Notes under the pieces: generated by a model
Databases searched by the model: none
What the model was told of the DNA's origin: nothing
Seen by the model: the letters and a program-made list of their open reading frames with translations, nothing else
Assembly (NCBI GenBank): GCA_016764915.1
Contig: JAESQY010000014.1
Location: forward strand, 1-50,473
Origin: Aliivibrio sp.
GTDB lineage: Bacteria; Pseudomonadota; Gammaproteobacteria; Enterobacterales; Vibrionaceae
DNA: 50,473 nucleotides
Reading direction: 5' to 3'
Position numbers and translations under genes: made by a program
Shown here: piece by piece, positions 37,059 through 48,969 of the stretch
Layout of the letters: each line of letters starts with the position of its first letter
Position numbering within the stretch: the first letter of the stretch is position 1

Positions 37059-37679
37059 CTATTGAAACACTTGCCAAAAAACCCTTGAAGCTAGCAATAA
37101 TAAGACAATACCAGAGGCCCGATCTATCCAAACAGCTTGAGTTCGAAGTTTTTTTACCACTTTGTCATTGGATAAAACAAATGCGATAAAGGTATACCAC
37201 AACCCATCAACCAATAGCGGTGTTGCGACGATGGTAATACGACTAGAGAGTTCTGAGCCTACCGCAACAAATTGACTAAATAGTGCAATAAAGAACAACG
37301 CCATCTTAGGATTAAGCAGTGAGATCATTAGACCATCTCGCATTGCATCTTGCAGTGACGAGTCCTCTCCTGCCTTCAACTTTGCAGCAACCCCTCCTTT
37401 AGAACGTAAGGCATTAAAACCAAGCCAAGCTAAATAGCCGGCGCCTAGTACGGTAATCAGCATAAATAGTTTGGGAAATTTCTGTAAAATCACAGCAAGC
37501 CCCAGTAGCGTCATCAACGCGTAAAAACCGACACCAATAGAGTGTGCCCATGCGGTGGCAACACCATGGGTTCTGCTGCTTCCTAGCGTGTGTTTCACGA
37601 CCATGGCCAAACTTGGTCCTGGTGACATAGCACCTAATATACAGATAGCCAATAGTGATAACCACAGTTCAAATGTCAT
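37059..37679 (-). CDS. LysE/RhtB-family amino acid exporter
   Basis: 206-residue inner-membrane protein with about six helices. Family signature near the N-terminus: LGAMSPGPSLAMVVKHTLG, then HSIGVGFYALMTLLG and SLLNPKMALFFIALFSQF. Exports an amino acid or homoserine-like compound; substrate not determinable. Its ATG shares one base with the stop of ybaK (TAATG), so the two are translationally coupled. Confidence 0.9.
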   Translation of the reverse strand: MTFELWLSLLAICILGAMSPGPSLAMVVKHTLGSSRTHGVATAWAHSIGVGFYALMTLLGLAVILQKFPKLFMLITVLGAGYLAWLGFNALRSKGGVAAKLKAGEDSSLQDAMRDGLMISLLNPKMALFFIALFSQFVAVGSELSSRITIVATPLLVDGLWYTFIAFVLSNDKVVKKLRTQAVWIDRASGIVLLLLASRVFWQVFQ

Positions 37680-38152
37680 TATTTTCCTATATGAGCAAAC
37701 GTTGCTCTCGTTAATGCAGCCAAATCTTGCGGTGAAAGCTCCAACTCTAGCCCTCGTCTGCCTGCACTGATAAAAAGTGTGTCAAATGCAGTAGCAGTAT
37801 CATCAATTAATGTGGGCAGACTCTTTTTTTGCCCTAATGGACTGATCCCACCAACAATATAACCCGTTATTTTTTCAGCTACCCCTGAATCGGCCATTTC
37901 CACTTTCTTAACCTTAAGTGCTTTTGCTGCAGATTTAAGATCCAACTTATTCGCGACTGGAATAATAGCCACCGCAAGATTTTTTGCTTCACCATTAAGT
38001 GATATCAACAACGTTTTAAACACTTGGTGACTGTCTTGTTCGAGCAACTCTGCCGCTTCTAGGCCATAACTGTTGCTTTTAGAGTCATGTTGATATTGAT
38101 GTATTTTGTGTTCTATTCTCTTTTTTTTAACTAAATCAATTGCCGGGGTCAT
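37679..38152 (-). CDS. ybaK: YbaK/EbsC-family Cys-tRNA(Pro) deacylase
   Basis: 157-residue editing protein related to the ProRS INS domain; it hydrolyses mis-charged Cys-tRNA(Pro). Start MTPAIDLVKKKRIEHKIHQY is typical (ATG 38152 with GAGAGC upstream). FKTLLISLNGEAKNLAVAIIP with the conserved Lys region, and VGGISPLGQKKSLPTLID in the middle, are characteristic. It overlaps the downstream LysE gene by one base. The nearby tRNA-Pro is probably coincidental. Confidence 0.92.
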   Translation of the reverse strand: MTPAIDLVKKKRIEHKIHQYQHDSKSNSYGLEAAELLEQDSHQVFKTLLISLNGEAKNLAVAIIPVANKLDLKSAAKALKVKKVEMADSGVAEKITGYIVGGISPLGQKKSLPTLIDDTATAFDTLFISAGRRGLELELSPQDLAALTRATFAHIGK

Positions 38153-38164
38153 ATTGCTCTCAAT

Positions 38165-38197
38165 AAAAAACGGTGCTAATAGCAATTATTAGCACCG
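38165..38197 (-). terminator. Terminator after the 5'-nucleotidase gene
   Basis: 11-bp perfect stem CGGTGCTAATA-...-TATTAGCACCG with a five-base loop, followed on the minus strand by T. Ends the nucleotidase transcript before ybaK. Confidence 0.9.
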
Positions 38198-38237
38198 TTC
38201 CAAATAAATAGCATCAATTAATCATTGAGCATTTAAT

Positions 38238-39899
38238 TTACTTATATACCATCTCACCTTTTGGCGCGTAGGCATTAACATCAATTGGACTGTTCATTTC
38301 TAAGTAATCTTTAAGAACTTCAGCATCAACAAAGCCTGTATTTACATGGCCAGGATGCCCTGAAATCTTAGGATATCCATCACCGCCAGCTGCGTTATAG
38401 CTCGGTACAGTGAACTGGTATTTAGCTGATGTATCAAGCGCTTTTCCGCCAATCTTAACATCGCTAACTTTGCCATTAGACACAGTCATAGAGATGCCTG
38501 CAAACTGAGCGTATGCACCTGAATCAATAGGCTTAGTTGCCACTACGTTTAAGTAGTCAAGCACTTCAGAACCGGACATCTCTGTTACCGTTACAATATT
38601 CGCAAACGGCTGAACAGTTAGAACATCTTTGTAAGTAATATCGCCTTCTTCAATAGAATCACGAACGCCACCTGAGTTCATTACTGCAAAATCTGCTTTT
38701 GCACGCTCCATATGAGAGGTAGCGATTAAACGACCTAAGTTAGTCTGCTTAAAGCGAACTACGCCACGGTCACCTTCAAGTTTACCGTTGCTCTTAGCGA
38801 TTTTAACCATAAGCTCATCTTGGCCTTTATCTTGGTAAGGCTTCAAGAATTCAAGAACGGCTGGATCTTGTGCGATTTCATCTTGAATCAGAACACGTTT
38901 CTTTTTACCATCAACTTTAATTTTCTTTTTCAAGTTAACAGGAATTAAGTTATAGCTTACTAAGTTTAGCTCACCATTTTTAAATTCATAATCCGCTTTA
39001 CCTACGTATTTTCCCCACTCGTGTGCTTGAACTAACCAAGTACCGTTTTGGAAATCAGGCTTACACTCATCACCAGGTTTAAAGCTCTTATTCGCAACAT
39101 TAGGGCCTTCCATACATACAGGTTCTTGAGAGTGACCACCAACGATCATATCCAAGTCACCTTCACCTAAGAAGCGTGCTAAAGCAACATCACCAGGTGC
39201 ATTGCCGCCGTTGTTACCATTTTCGTAGTGACCCATGTGAGTCGCTGCAAAAATCAGATCCGGTTTTTCATTAGCACGAAGCTCAGCAATCACTTTTTTC
39301 GCTTCAACTTTAGGATCTCTAAACTCGATATCACCAATAAATTCAGGGTTACCAATTTTAGCGGTATCTTCAGTTGTTAGGCCAATTACCGCAATTTTAA
39401 TACCTTGCTTGTTGAAGATTTTGTAGGCTTCAAACTTACGCTCGCCAGTCGCTTTATCGTAAATATTGGCAGAAAGCATTGGGAAATTAGCCCAACCTTG
39501 CTGCTTAGCAAGCACATCTAACGGATTATCAAACTCATGGTTACCTAATGCCATTGCATCGTAACCTAGTAGGCTCATGCCTTTAAAATCTGGTTCTGCA
39601 TCTTGAAGATCAGACTCTGGAACACCAGTGTTAATATCGCCACCAGATAAAAGTAATACACTGCCGCCTTCCGCTTTCACTTCAGCACGTAGTTGGTCAA
39701 GAAGCGTTTTACGCGCTGCCATGCCATACTCGCCGTATTTATTCTGCCAAAAACGACCGTGATGGTCATTGGTGTGTAAAACGGTCAATTTATAAGTCGT
39801 ATCTTCCTGCCATGTTGGCTCGCTCAATGTTGAACAACCCGTTATCGCAACTAATAAAGCAGCACTGACCGCCACTTTTACAGATAGAAATCCTTTCAT
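38238..39899 (-). CDS. nutA: 5'-nucleotidase/UshA-like lipoprotein
   Basis: 553-residue secreted nucleotidase that hydrolyses extracellular 5'-nucleotides for salvage. The N-terminus is a lipoprotein signal with lipobox AITGC (Cys near residue 22). Metallophosphatase motifs: LHTNDHHGRF, GGDINTGVPE, ALGNHEFDNP, ATHMGHYENG and VGGHSQEP; the C-terminal domain has MNSGGVRD and PSYNAAGGDGY. Vibrio enzymes of this type are cell-bound, chloride-activated NutA. The ATG 39899 (AGGTG upstream) is preferred over a GTG nine bases earlier. A PurR-like box lies upstream. Confidence 0.93.
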   Translation of the reverse strand: MKGFLSVKVAVSAALLVAITGCSTLSEPTWQEDTTYKLTVLHTNDHHGRFWQNKYGEYGMAARKTLLDQLRAEVKAEGGSVLLLSGGDINTGVPESDLQDAEPDFKGMSLLGYDAMALGNHEFDNPLDVLAKQQGWANFPMLSANIYDKATGERKFEAYKIFNKQGIKIAVIGLTTEDTAKIGNPEFIGDIEFRDPKVEAKKVIAELRANEKPDLIFAATHMGHYENGNNGGNAPGDVALARFLGEGDLDMIVGGHSQEPVCMEGPNVANKSFKPGDECKPDFQNGTWLVQAHEWGKYVGKADYEFKNGELNLVSYNLIPVNLKKKIKVDGKKKRVLIQDEIAQDPAVLEFLKPYQDKGQDELMVKIAKSNGKLEGDRGVVRFKQTNLGRLIATSHMERAKADFAVMNSGGVRDSIEEGDITYKDVLTVQPFANIVTVTEMSGSEVLDYLNVVATKPIDSGAYAQFAGISMTVSNGKVSDVKIGGKALDTSAKYQFTVPSYNAAGGDGYPKISGHPGHVNTGFVDAEVLKDYLEMNSPIDVNAYAPKGEMVYK

Positions 39900-40061
39900 T
39901 TTTTTCACCTATGATTTTTAGTAGATTCAATTTTTCGGCGTGTTCCTAGAGCGCATACACTGCAATGGATGACTTCAGCTCCAAGATATATTTTAAAAAC
40001 TAGATCAGTGTAAAAGAAAAAAGAGAGAGCAGTTTAGCTGTTTAGAAAAATTGTTAATTAG

Positions 40062-40081
40062 ATCACCTATATCAGGGTGAT
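40062..40081. promoter_or_regulatory. Palindrome upstream of the nucleotidase gene
   Basis: ATCACC at 40062-40067 and GGTGAT at 40076-40081, an exact dyad with an 8-base centre. Likely a protein-binding site; the half-sites share TCAC with CRP but spacing differs. Confidence 0.45.
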
Positions 40082-40098
40082 ATTCATAACAAAGGAAA

Positions 40099-40114
40099 TA
40101 GCAAACGATTACGT
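40099..40114. promoter_or_regulatory. PurR-like box upstream of the nucleotidase gene
   Basis: TAGCAAACGATTACGT matches the purine repressor consensus ANGCAANCGNTTNCNT at ten of eleven fixed positions. Purine control of a nucleotide-salvage enzyme makes sense. It lies about 200 bp upstream of the start, so the promoter would be distal. Confidence 0.6.
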
Positions 40115-40171
40115 TATAAAATGGTCAAAAATAGTTATCATCATATTAGAATTGTTTTTTACCTTTATCAT

Positions 40172-40200
40172 AAAAAAACCCATCAGATCAGATGGGTTTT
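40172..40200 (-). terminator. Terminator after kdsA
   Basis: AAAACCCATC-AGATCA-GATGGGTTTT; minus strand continues with T. Ends the hemA-to-kdsA operon. Confidence 0.92.
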
Positions 40201-40229
40201 GGGATTCATAATAACAATATGTTAGATCG

Positions 40230-41910
<1,681 letters not shown>

Positions 41911-41913
41911 CTG

Positions 41914-42297
41914 TTACCCCAAAAAACTAGGAACTTTGGTCACTGCCAGTTTCGCAGCCATTAAGATCCAACCTAACGCACCAAAAAAAGCAAAACCTTT
42001 GAATACTCGACTCTCACCAAGATGCAGGGCGACATAACCCAATGCAATATAAGCAAATACACAAGTTAATTTTTCAGTTAACCATAAACCTGCTGGCGTA
42101 AATGGATAAAAGCCAGTTAAAAAGATTAATACTACGCCAGTACCAAGTAGTAATGTATCAATCACATGCGGTGCTACTTTTAGGAACTTTTTCTCCAATA
42201 GAGAAGATTTACTCATCAATAGTATGTATCGAAAAATAAACAAACCAACACTTAAAACGATGGTTAACATGTGAATATGTTTTATTGCTGCGTACAT
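41914..42297 (-). CDS. sirB2: SirB2-family membrane protein (YchQ)
   Basis: 127-residue inner-membrane protein with four predicted helices (about 4-24, 43-62, 72-90 and 100-118). The conserved early His pair (AAIKHIHMLTIVLS) and DTLLLGTGVVLIFLTGF are typical of SirB2. Function unknown. Third-to-last in the hemA-kdsA operon. Confidence 0.9.
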   Translation of the reverse strand: MYAAIKHIHMLTIVLSVGLFIFRYILLMSKSSLLEKKFLKVAPHVIDTLLLGTGVVLIFLTGFYPFTPAGLWLTEKLTCVFAYIALGYVALHLGESRVFKGFAFFGALGWILMAAKLAVTKVPSFLG

Positions 42298-42348
42298 AGT
42301 TTTCTCACTGTGTTTGTAAGGATAGTAACCCTTACAATTTCATTTATA

Positions 42349-43194
42349 TTATGACCAGCAACCGAGTGTTACCCGATCATTACCGCCATAATCTTGTTCC
42401 GTAGAGACTTGTTGATAACCGAAGTTTTGTAAAAGAGATCTAACGTCTGCACCTTGTTGGTATCCATGTTCTAGTAATAACCAACCACCGGGCAGTAAAA
42501 AATCCCTTGCTTGTCGCGTAATGAGTTCAATATCAGCCAGACCTGAATTAGCAGCAACCAGTGCTGATATGGGTTCAAACCTTACATCGCCTTGATTAAG
42601 ATGCGGGTCTAACTCATCAATGTAGGGCGGATTACTGACAATCACACAAAAAAGTTCAGCCGATTGAATTGAATCAAACCAACTACTGACTCTGAATTCG
42701 GTATTGTTAATATTGAGTCGTTGCGCATTTTCTGTCGCTAATTGCTGCGCCTCTACTCGAATATCAACACCAATAACGGAACGATTCGGTTGTTCAGAAG
42801 CTAGAGCCAAAGCAATGGCACCCGTTCCAGTACCTAAATCCAATATCCCATCATTACCTACCGTTAACTTATCCAGAGCTAACTCAACCAATTTTTCAGT
42901 ATCCGGTCTTGGAATAAGCGTTGAGGGCGATACTTTCAATGATAATGACCAAAACTCTCGTTCGCCAACAATATACGCTACTGGCTCTCCGGATAAACGA
43001 CGAACTAATAAGTTGGAAAAATCACTTATTTGCTGCTCTGATAACATTTTTTCAGGCCAAGTGAGCAGGTAACTTCTTGGCTTATCCAAAACGTGACACA
43101 ACAGAACCGCGGCATCAAGTTGCGCAGAACTACTTCCAGATTCTTGCAACTGGCTAATGGCTCTTTTTAACTGCTGTTCAATACACCATGTCAT
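42349..43194 (-). CDS. prmC: Release factor glutamine methyltransferase
   Basis: Methylates the GGQ glutamine of RF1 and RF2, using SAM. 281 residues. N-terminal helical domain (about 1-75), then the SAM domain with ILDLGTGTGAIALALA (about 119-134) and the substrate motif VSNPPYIDEL (about 186-195). The ATG shares one base with the prfA stop (TAATG), so it is translationally coupled to its substrate's gene. Confidence 0.96.
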   Translation of the reverse strand: MTWCIEQQLKRAISQLQESGSSSAQLDAAVLLCHVLDKPRSYLLTWPEKMLSEQQISDFSNLLVRRLSGEPVAYIVGEREFWSLSLKVSPSTLIPRPDTEKLVELALDKLTVGNDGILDLGTGTGAIALALASEQPNRSVIGVDIRVEAQQLATENAQRLNINNTEFRVSSWFDSIQSAELFCVIVSNPPYIDELDPHLNQGDVRFEPISALVAANSGLADIELITRQARDFLLPGGWLLLEHGYQQGADVRSLLQNFGYQQVSTEQDYGGNDRVTLGCWS

Positions 43195-44282
43195 TAGTTG
43201 TTTTCTGATAACTCAGCAAGTTGATCCGCTTGGTGTTCAAGGGTAACAGGCTCAACGAGGCAATCTAAGTCACCTTCCATTACTTCACTTAGGCGATACA
43301 ACGTCAAGTTGATACGGTGATCAGAAACGCGTCCTTGTGGGTAATTATAGGTTCTAATACGGTCAGAACGGTCACCCGTTCCTAATAAATTACGGCGTGT
43401 ATCAGCAATTTCGGCAGCGCGTTTGTCCTCTTCCGCTTTGGTAATTCGAGCGGAAAGAACGGACATAGCTTGTGCTTTATTTTTATGCTGCGAACGCTCA
43501 TCTTGACACTCAACCACAGTACCCGTTGGTAAGTGAGTAATACGAATGGCAGAATCGGTGGTGTTTACGTGTTGTCCACCTGCTCCTGATGAACGAAAGG
43601 TATCAATTTTTAGATCACTGGCTTTGATTACTGGCGCTTCTGCTTCTGGCACTTCTGCCATAACAGCAACTGTGCAAGCAGAAGTGTGGACACGCCCTTG
43701 TGACTCTGTTGCAGGAACACGTTGAACACGGTGACCACCAGATTCAAACTTCAAAGTACCGTAAGCACCATCACCACTTACTTTCGCGATCATCTCTTTA
43801 TAGCCACCTTGCTCAGAGCGGTTCTCACTCATTATTTCAAGACGCCAGCTACGTTTTTCAGCATAGCGACTGTACATCCGAAACAAGTCACCTGCAAAAA
43901 TCCCCGCTTCATCACCACCGGCTCCCGCACGAATTTCTAAGAAACAGTTACGGTCATCATTCGGATTTTTAGGCAGTAACAAAATCTGTAATTCATCATT
44001 CAAGCGCTCAATGTCAGCTTTGGCTTCTTTAATCTCATCTTGCGCCATCTCGCGCATCTCTGCATCATCTTCTTGAGCCATCTCTTTAGCAGCGTCTAAA
44101 TTCTCTTCTGCTTGGCAGTAGCTCTGGAAACACAGGGTTAACTCTTCTAACTGAGAGTACTCTTTTGACAGAGCACGGAACTTATTTTGGTCACCAAGAA
44201 CATCAGGATCACCTAATAGGTGCTGCACTTCTTCATAACGCTCAGAGAGCATCTCTAATTTTACTCGAATCGACGATTTCAT
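43194..44282 (-). CDS. prfA: Peptide chain release factor 1
   Basis: Recognises UAA and UAG stop codons. 362 residues. Contains the anticodon-like tripeptide VPATESQGR (PxT type, about 188-196), the catalytic GGQ in [18 protein letters not shown] (about 234-251) and [13 protein letters not shown]. Second gene of the hemA-prfA-prmC order, 18 bp after hemA. Confidence 0.97.
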   Translation of the reverse strand: MKSSIRVKLEMLSERYEEVQHLLGDPDVLGDQNKFRALSKEYSQLEELTLCFQSYCQAEENLDAAKEMAQEDDAEMREMAQDEIKEAKADIERLNDELQILLLPKNPNDDRNCFLEIRAGAGGDEAGIFAGDLFRMYSRYAEKRSWRLEIMSENRSEQGGYKEMIAKVSGDGAYGTLKFESGGHRVQRVPATESQGRVHTSACTVAVMAEVPEAEAPVIKASDLKIDTFRSSGAGGQHVNTTDSAIRITHLPTGTVVECQDERSQHKNKAQAMSVLSARITKAEEDKRAAEIADTRRNLLGTGDRSDRIRTYNYPQGRVSDHRINLTLYRLSEVMEGDLDCLVEPVTLEHQADQLAELSENN

Positions 44283-44300
44283 GGATATTTGGGCTTATAG

Positions 44301-45557
44301 TTAGTTATCTAAACCAATGCTAGCACGGATAACAGAAAGTTTTTCTGGATCCCCATTCTTAGCTGCATCTTGCATTGCTTGGGTTGGGGCGTGAATAAGT
44401 TTATTAGTGAGTTTATTACTCAGTTCTATCAAAATCTTTTGTGGATCTGCGCCACTCACTAGCGCCTGTAAACTTTTATTTAATAATTCAGATCGTACGA
44501 CATCAGATTGTTCCCTGTATTTTCTAATACTGTCGACAGCTTGTCTTGAACGCATCCAGCGCATAAATTCAGAGCTCTCTTCACTGACAATAACTTCAGC
44601 TTGAATCGCTTCAACTTTTCGCTGCTCCATATTCTGCTCAACAATCCCTTGAAGATCATCGACGGTATAGAGATAAGCGTCATTAAGATCACCAACCTGA
44701 CTCTCGATATCCCTTGGGACTGCAATATCGACAAACAACATTGGTTGATTTCGTCTTGATTTTAATGCTGTTTCAACCATCCCTTTACCAATAATTGGCA
44801 GTGGGCTGGCCGTCGAGCTAATGACAATATCCGCTTTACTTAAGTATTGTGGGATTTCTGGCAGCGTAATCACTTGCGCATCGTACTCACCGGCTAATGC
44901 CTGCGCTCTTTCACGAGTGCGGTTGGCTACGATTAATTTTTTAGTGCCACTTTCAGCCAAATGTTTGGCAACCAACTCTATGGTTTCACCCGCGCCAACT
45001 AGTAATACGGTTGAGTCCGCTAACGATTCAAATATTTGTCGTGCCAGAGTACAAGCAGCATAGGCGACAGAAACCGCATTGCCACCAATATCAGTATCAG
45101 TGCGAACACGTTTAGCCACTGAGAATACTTTTTGGAATAATTTCTCTGTCGTTCCTTCAACTGCACCATATTCGCGAGCCGCAGCAAAGGCCTGTTTCAC
45201 TTGCCCGAGAATTTGAGGCTCACCTAATACTAAAGAGTCGAGGCCACAGGAAACTCGCATTAAATGTTTCACCGCAGCTTGCTCTTCGTGAACATAGATA
45301 CTCGACATCAACTCTTCAATAGGAACGGCATGGAAGCGAGTTAACCACTCTATAACCGTGCCAGCACCGAGCCCGTCTTTAATGTCACAATAGAGTTCTG
45401 TTCGATTACAAGTAGAAAGAATGACTCCACTATAAATATTGTCATTAATTGAAAGTTCTTTAAGCGCACTGATCAGTTTTTCTGGTGAAAAAGCCACTTT
45501 TTCACGTAGATCAACGGAGGCTGAGTTATGGTTAATTCCAATCGTAAGCAATGACAT
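44301..45557 (-). CDS. hemA: Glutamyl-tRNA reductase
   Basis: First committed step of C5 tetrapyrrole synthesis: Glu-tRNA to glutamate-1-semialdehyde with NADPH. 418 residues. [10 protein letters not shown] carries the active-site Cys (about residue 50), [13 protein letters not shown] and the NADPH loop [14 protein letters not shown] (about 184-197) follow, then [10 protein letters not shown] and a C-terminal dimer helix. First gene of a six-gene operon ending with kdsA, divergent from lolB. Confidence 0.97.
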   Translation of the reverse strand: MSLLTIGINHNSASVDLREKVAFSPEKLISALKELSINDNIYSGVILSTCNRTELYCDIKDGLGAGTVIEWLTRFHAVPIEELMSSIYVHEEQAAVKHLMRVSCGLDSLVLGEPQILGQVKQAFAAAREYGAVEGTTEKLFQKVFSVAKRVRTDTDIGGNAVSVAYAACTLARQIFESLADSTVLLVGAGETIELVAKHLAESGTKKLIVANRTRERAQALAGEYDAQVITLPEIPQYLSKADIVISSTASPLPIIGKGMVETALKSRRNQPMLFVDIAVPRDIESQVGDLNDAYLYTVDDLQGIVEQNMEQRKVEAIQAEVIVSEESSEFMRWMRSRQAVDSIRKYREQSDVVRSELLNKSLQALVSGADPQKILIELSNKLTNKLIHAPTQAMQDAAKNGDPEKLSVIRASIGLDN

Positions 45558-45761
45558 TTAAAAGGTTTACCAATCTCAGAAATAATTACGTGCGCCAAGT
45601 TTACTTTATGCATGGAACTATTGAAAGCCGATAGCACCTATCTTAAGTAAACAGGTAGAGGTTTCGCTCATAAAATACAAAAATCAGTTTAACATCACGC
45701 TTGCACATTGACCGTTCATCTGTGACGATCACCACTCAGCGAAAACAGTAAAGGCTAATTC

Positions 45762-46373
45762 ATGATCTCTGCCCACAAAATGATTCGTCCTATATTTCTA
45801 TTGTTCATCTCTATTTTAATGGCCGCTTGTACATCCATTGACTCTAAAAATAGCAATATAGACTGGCAACAACAGCAACTATTATTAGAGCAGCTAGAGC
45901 GCTATCAAATTTCAGGAAAGCTAGGTTATAAAGATCCTGAACAGCGTCATACTTTCAACTTTTTATGGCGTCACACTCCGGCAGAAAGTCAGCTCACATT
46001 AACCACTTTTCTAGGTCAGTCAGTATTAAAAATAACCATGGATAATAACGGTGCGACAGTCAAAACTCGTGAAGGAGATATCTATAAAGGCGATGATGCC
46101 AGCCAACTGATTTTTAATTTAACCAAACTCAGCATCCCAATAGAGCACCTCAGTGACTGGATGAAAGGTCTGCCCACCGCTGCTGATAGCTATACATTAA
46201 ACAGTGATAATATCGTGAAACATCTCAACAAAACCTACAATCAAATGCGTTGGCAACTTGACTATCAAGCTTACGCTGTCAGTGATACCCTTTTACTGCC
46301 ACAGAAGATGCAACTGCAACAACAAGATACTTCACTAAAAATCGTCATATCAAACTGGACCATAGACCAATGA
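45762..46373 (+). CDS. lolB: LolB outer-membrane lipoprotein receptor
   Basis: Accepts lipoproteins from LolA and inserts them in the outer membrane. 203 residues with a lipoprotein signal ([17 protein letters not shown], acylated Cys near residue 23). The mature part has the LolB pattern: [30 protein letters not shown], and [12 protein letters not shown]. Divergent from hemA; overlaps ispE by four bases (ATGA), as in E. coli lolB-ispE-prs. Confidence 0.95.
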   Translation: MISAHKMIRPIFLLFISILMAACTSIDSKNSNIDWQQQQLLLEQLERYQISGKLGYKDPEQRHTFNFLWRHTPAESQLTLTTFLGQSVLKITMDNNGATVKTREGDIYKGDDASQLIFNLTKLSIPIEHLSDWMKGLPTAADSYTLNSDNIVKHLNKTYNQMRWQLDYQAYAVSDTLLLPQKMQLQQQDTSLKIVISNWTIDQ

Positions 46374-47251
46374 GTGAACTATCCCCTTATCTAGGATCCA
46401 CTGTGTGGCCCGCGCCAGCCAAACTAAACCTCTTTTTGTATATCACCGGACAAAAAGAGAATGGTTATCACGAACTGCAAACCCTATTTCAATTTCTCGA
46501 CCGTTGCGATCAACTCACCATAACGGCTAATACCTCTGGTAAGGTGACCATACTCCCAGCTATTGAGGGTGTTTCTACTGAACAAAACTTAATCTGGAAA
46601 GCAGCAACCCTGTTACAGCAACACAGTGACTGTCAGTTTGGTGCTGACATTGAACTGGATAAAATTCTACCGATGGGGGGAGGGTTAGGCGGCGGCTCTT
46701 CTGATGCTGCAACCACACTTGTCGCACTCAATCTATTGTGGGGCTTAAACCTGAGTGTCGATACACTCGCATCCTTAGGGTTAACGCTAGGCGCAGATGT
46801 TCCCGTTTTTGTTCGCCAAACCGCCGCTTTTGCTGAGGGCATTGGTGAAAAAACAGTCCCTGCCCAACCAGAAGAGAAATGGTACCTGGTGATTAAACCA
46901 AAAGTGAGTATCTCTACCGTCGATATTTTCACTCATCCGCAGCTGACCAGAAATACCCCTAAAAGGTCATTGCAGCAACTATTAAATGAGAAATACGAAA
47001 ACGATTGCGAAAAAATAGTAAGAAGTATCCATCCAGAGGTTGATCACCTACTTTCTTGGCTGTTAGAATACGCCCCGTCAAGATTGACTGGAACTGGTGC
47101 GTGTATTTTTGCTGAATTTTCGAGCAAACAAGCCGCTACTGAGCTTTTTCAATCACTTCCTGACCATGTAGATGGATTTATAGCACAAGGGGTGAATACT
47201 TCCCCTCTGCAATTAGCTGTAAAACGTTACATAAACCAAAGTAACAACTAA
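46370..47251 (+). CDS. ispE: 4-diphosphocytidyl-2-C-methyl-D-erythritol kinase
   Basis: ATP-dependent GHMP kinase of the MEP isoprenoid pathway. 293 residues. [27 protein letters not shown] opens it (catalytic Lys early), the GHMP glycine loop is [18 protein letters not shown] (about 97-114) and the C-terminal glycine motif [14 protein letters not shown] (about 241-254). Overlaps lolB and is followed after 37 bp by prs. Confidence 0.96.
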   Translation: MSELSPYLGSTVWPAPAKLNLFLYITGQKENGYHELQTLFQFLDRCDQLTITANTSGKVTILPAIEGVSTEQNLIWKAATLLQQHSDCQFGADIELDKILPMGGGLGGGSSDAATTLVALNLLWGLNLSVDTLASLGLTLGADVPVFVRQTAAFAEGIGEKTVPAQPEEKWYLVIKPKVSISTVDIFTHPQLTRNTPKRSLQQLLNEKYENDCEKIVRSIHPEVDHLLSWLLEYAPSRLTGTGACIFAEFSSKQAATELFQSLPDHVDGFIAQGVNTSPLQLAVKRYINQSNN

Positions 47252-47288
47252 CTCACATCACAATTTTACGAACTTTGAGGTTTTCACC

Positions 47289-48236
47289 GTGCCTGATATG
47301 AAGCTTTTCACTGGTAATGCAACACCTAAGCTAGCGCAACGCATTGCTGACCGACTATACATCTCACTAGGCGACGCTACTGTGTCTCGCTTTTCTGATG
47401 GTGAAGTAGCCGTTCAAATTAATGAAAATGTTCGTGGTAGTGATGTTTTCATCATTCAGTCTACTTGCGCACCAACGAATGATAACCTAATGGAATTGGT
47501 TGTTATGATTGACGCACTTCGCCGTGCTTCTGCTGGTCGTATTACCGCTGTTATTCCTTACTTTGGTTACGCTCGTCAAGATCGCCGTGTGCGTTCTGCT
47601 CGTGTGCCAATCACTGCAAAAGTTATTGCTGATTTCCTTTCTAATGTTGGTGTTGATCGCGTTTTAACCGTTGATCTACATGCAGAACAAATTCAAGGGT
47701 TCTTCGATGTTCCTGTTGATAACATCTTCGGCACACCCGTTCTTTTAGAAGATATGCTTGGAAGAAACCTTGACAACCCAGTTGTTGTTTCTCCAGATAT
47801 TGGTGGTGTCGTACGTGCTCGTGCAACCGCTAAACTACTGAACGATACTGATATTGCTATCATTGATAAGCGCCGCCCACGTGCGAACGTTTCTGAAGTG
47901 ATGAACTTGATTGGTGATGTTGAAGGCCGTGATTGCATCATTGTTGATGACATGATCGATACAGGTGGCACATTATGTAAAGCGGCTGAAGCACTAAAAT
48001 CTCGCGGAGCCAAACGTGTATTTGCTTACGCAACTCACGCAGTATTCTCAGGTGCAGCTGTTAAAAACATCGCTAACTCTGTGATTGATGAAATAATCAT
48101 TACCGACTCAATTCCTCTAAAAGAAGAGATGAGAGCAACGGGTAAAGTGAAAGAACTAACACTTTCAACTATGCTTGCGGAAGCTATTCGTCGCATTAGC
48201 AACGAAGAGTCAATCTCTGCTATGTTCGAAAGCTAA
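47289..48236 (+). CDS. prs: Ribose-phosphate pyrophosphokinase
   Basis: Makes PRPP from ribose 5-phosphate and ATP for nucleotide, His, Trp and NAD synthesis. 315 residues, E. coli length. GTG start. Motifs: [33 protein letters not shown] (ATP loop), [17 protein letters not shown] and the PRPP-binding [18 protein letters not shown] (about 217-234). No PurR box was seen just upstream, and a terminator follows. Confidence 0.98.
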   Translation: MPDMKLFTGNATPKLAQRIADRLYISLGDATVSRFSDGEVAVQINENVRGSDVFIIQSTCAPTNDNLMELVVMIDALRRASAGRITAVIPYFGYARQDRRVRSARVPITAKVIADFLSNVGVDRVLTVDLHAEQIQGFFDVPVDNIFGTPVLLEDMLGRNLDNPVVVSPDIGGVVRARATAKLLNDTDIAIIDKRRPRANVSEVMNLIGDVEGRDCIIVDDMIDTGGTLCKAAEALKSRGAKRVFAYATHAVFSGAAVKNIANSVIDEIIITDSIPLKEEMRATGKVKELTLSTMLAEAIRRISNEESISAMFES

Positions 48237-48263
48237 ATAAAAGCTCGCAATAAAAATTTAAAT

Positions 48264-48290
48264 GCCCTGCTTTTGCGGGGCGTTTTTTTT
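48264..48290 (+). terminator. Terminator after prs
   Basis: GCCCTGC-TTTT-GCGGGGC stem followed by eight T. Confidence 0.92.
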
Positions 48291-48358
48291 AGTGGTACTA
48301 TACTGCGTTTTTTCAAGCATCTTACCGAATGCTTACCTTCAATTAAGAGAATATTAGT

Positions 48359-48949
48359 GTGAGTAATCAATTTCGACTGCTTGTCGGGCTTGCTAACCCG
48401 GGCCAAGAGTACGTGAAAACACGCCATAATGCTGGTGCTTGGGTCGTTGAAGAGCTTGCTCGTATACATAGTACTCAATTAAAAAATGAACCTAAATTTT
48501 TTGGTTTCACTGGCCGAATTCAATCTGGTGGTACCGATTTGCGACTATTGATCCCAACCACTTATATGAATTTATCTGGTAAAGCTATTGCCGCTATTGC
48601 GAAGTTTTACCAGATAAAACCGGAAGAAATTCTGGTCGCTCATGATGAGCTAGATCTTCCTCCAGGTGTAGCCAAAATAAAAAAAGGTGGCGGCCATGGT
48701 GGACATAATGGATTAAGAGACACTATTAGCAGCCTTGCCAATATAAAAGACTTTTATCGACTACGTGTAGGTATTGGTCACCCCGGTCATAAAGATAAAG
48801 TAGTGGGGTTTGTGCTTGGTAAAGCTCCAGCTAAAGAGCAAGAGCTTATCGACGCTTCCATTGATGAAGCTGTTCGATGCCTTGACATATTATTAAAAGA
48901 CGGTTTGAGTAAAGCACAGAATCGTCTACATTCATTCAAAGCAGAATAG
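48359..48949 (+). CDS. pth: Peptidyl-tRNA hydrolase
   Basis: Frees tRNA from prematurely released peptidyl-tRNA; essential. 196 residues. Catalytic features all present: [11 protein letters not shown] (Asn near 13), [10 protein letters not shown] with the catalytic His near 23, TYMNLSGK with Asn, HDELDLPPG with Asp near 96, and [14 protein letters not shown] start at 48359. Followed after 20 bp by ychF. Confidence 0.97.
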   Translation: MSNQFRLLVGLANPGQEYVKTRHNAGAWVVEELARIHSTQLKNEPKFFGFTGRIQSGGTDLRLLIPTTYMNLSGKAIAAIAKFYQIKPEEILVAHDELDLPPGVAKIKKGGGHGGHNGLRDTISSLANIKDFYRLRVGIGHPGHKDKVVGFVLGKAPAKEQELIDASIDEAVRCLDILLKDGLSKAQNRLHSFKAE

Positions 48950-48969
48950 TCACTAAAAGGTTTCATATC

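Larger units (their letters stand above)
39900..40229. other. Regulatory spacer between nucleotidase gene and kdsA
   Basis: 330 bp without genes. It holds the kdsA terminator (40172-40200), a PurR-like box (40099-40114) and a palindrome ATCACC-N8-GGTGAT (40062-40081). The rest, towards the nucleotidase start, is AT-rich with no clear -35/-10 pair. Confidence 0.6.
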
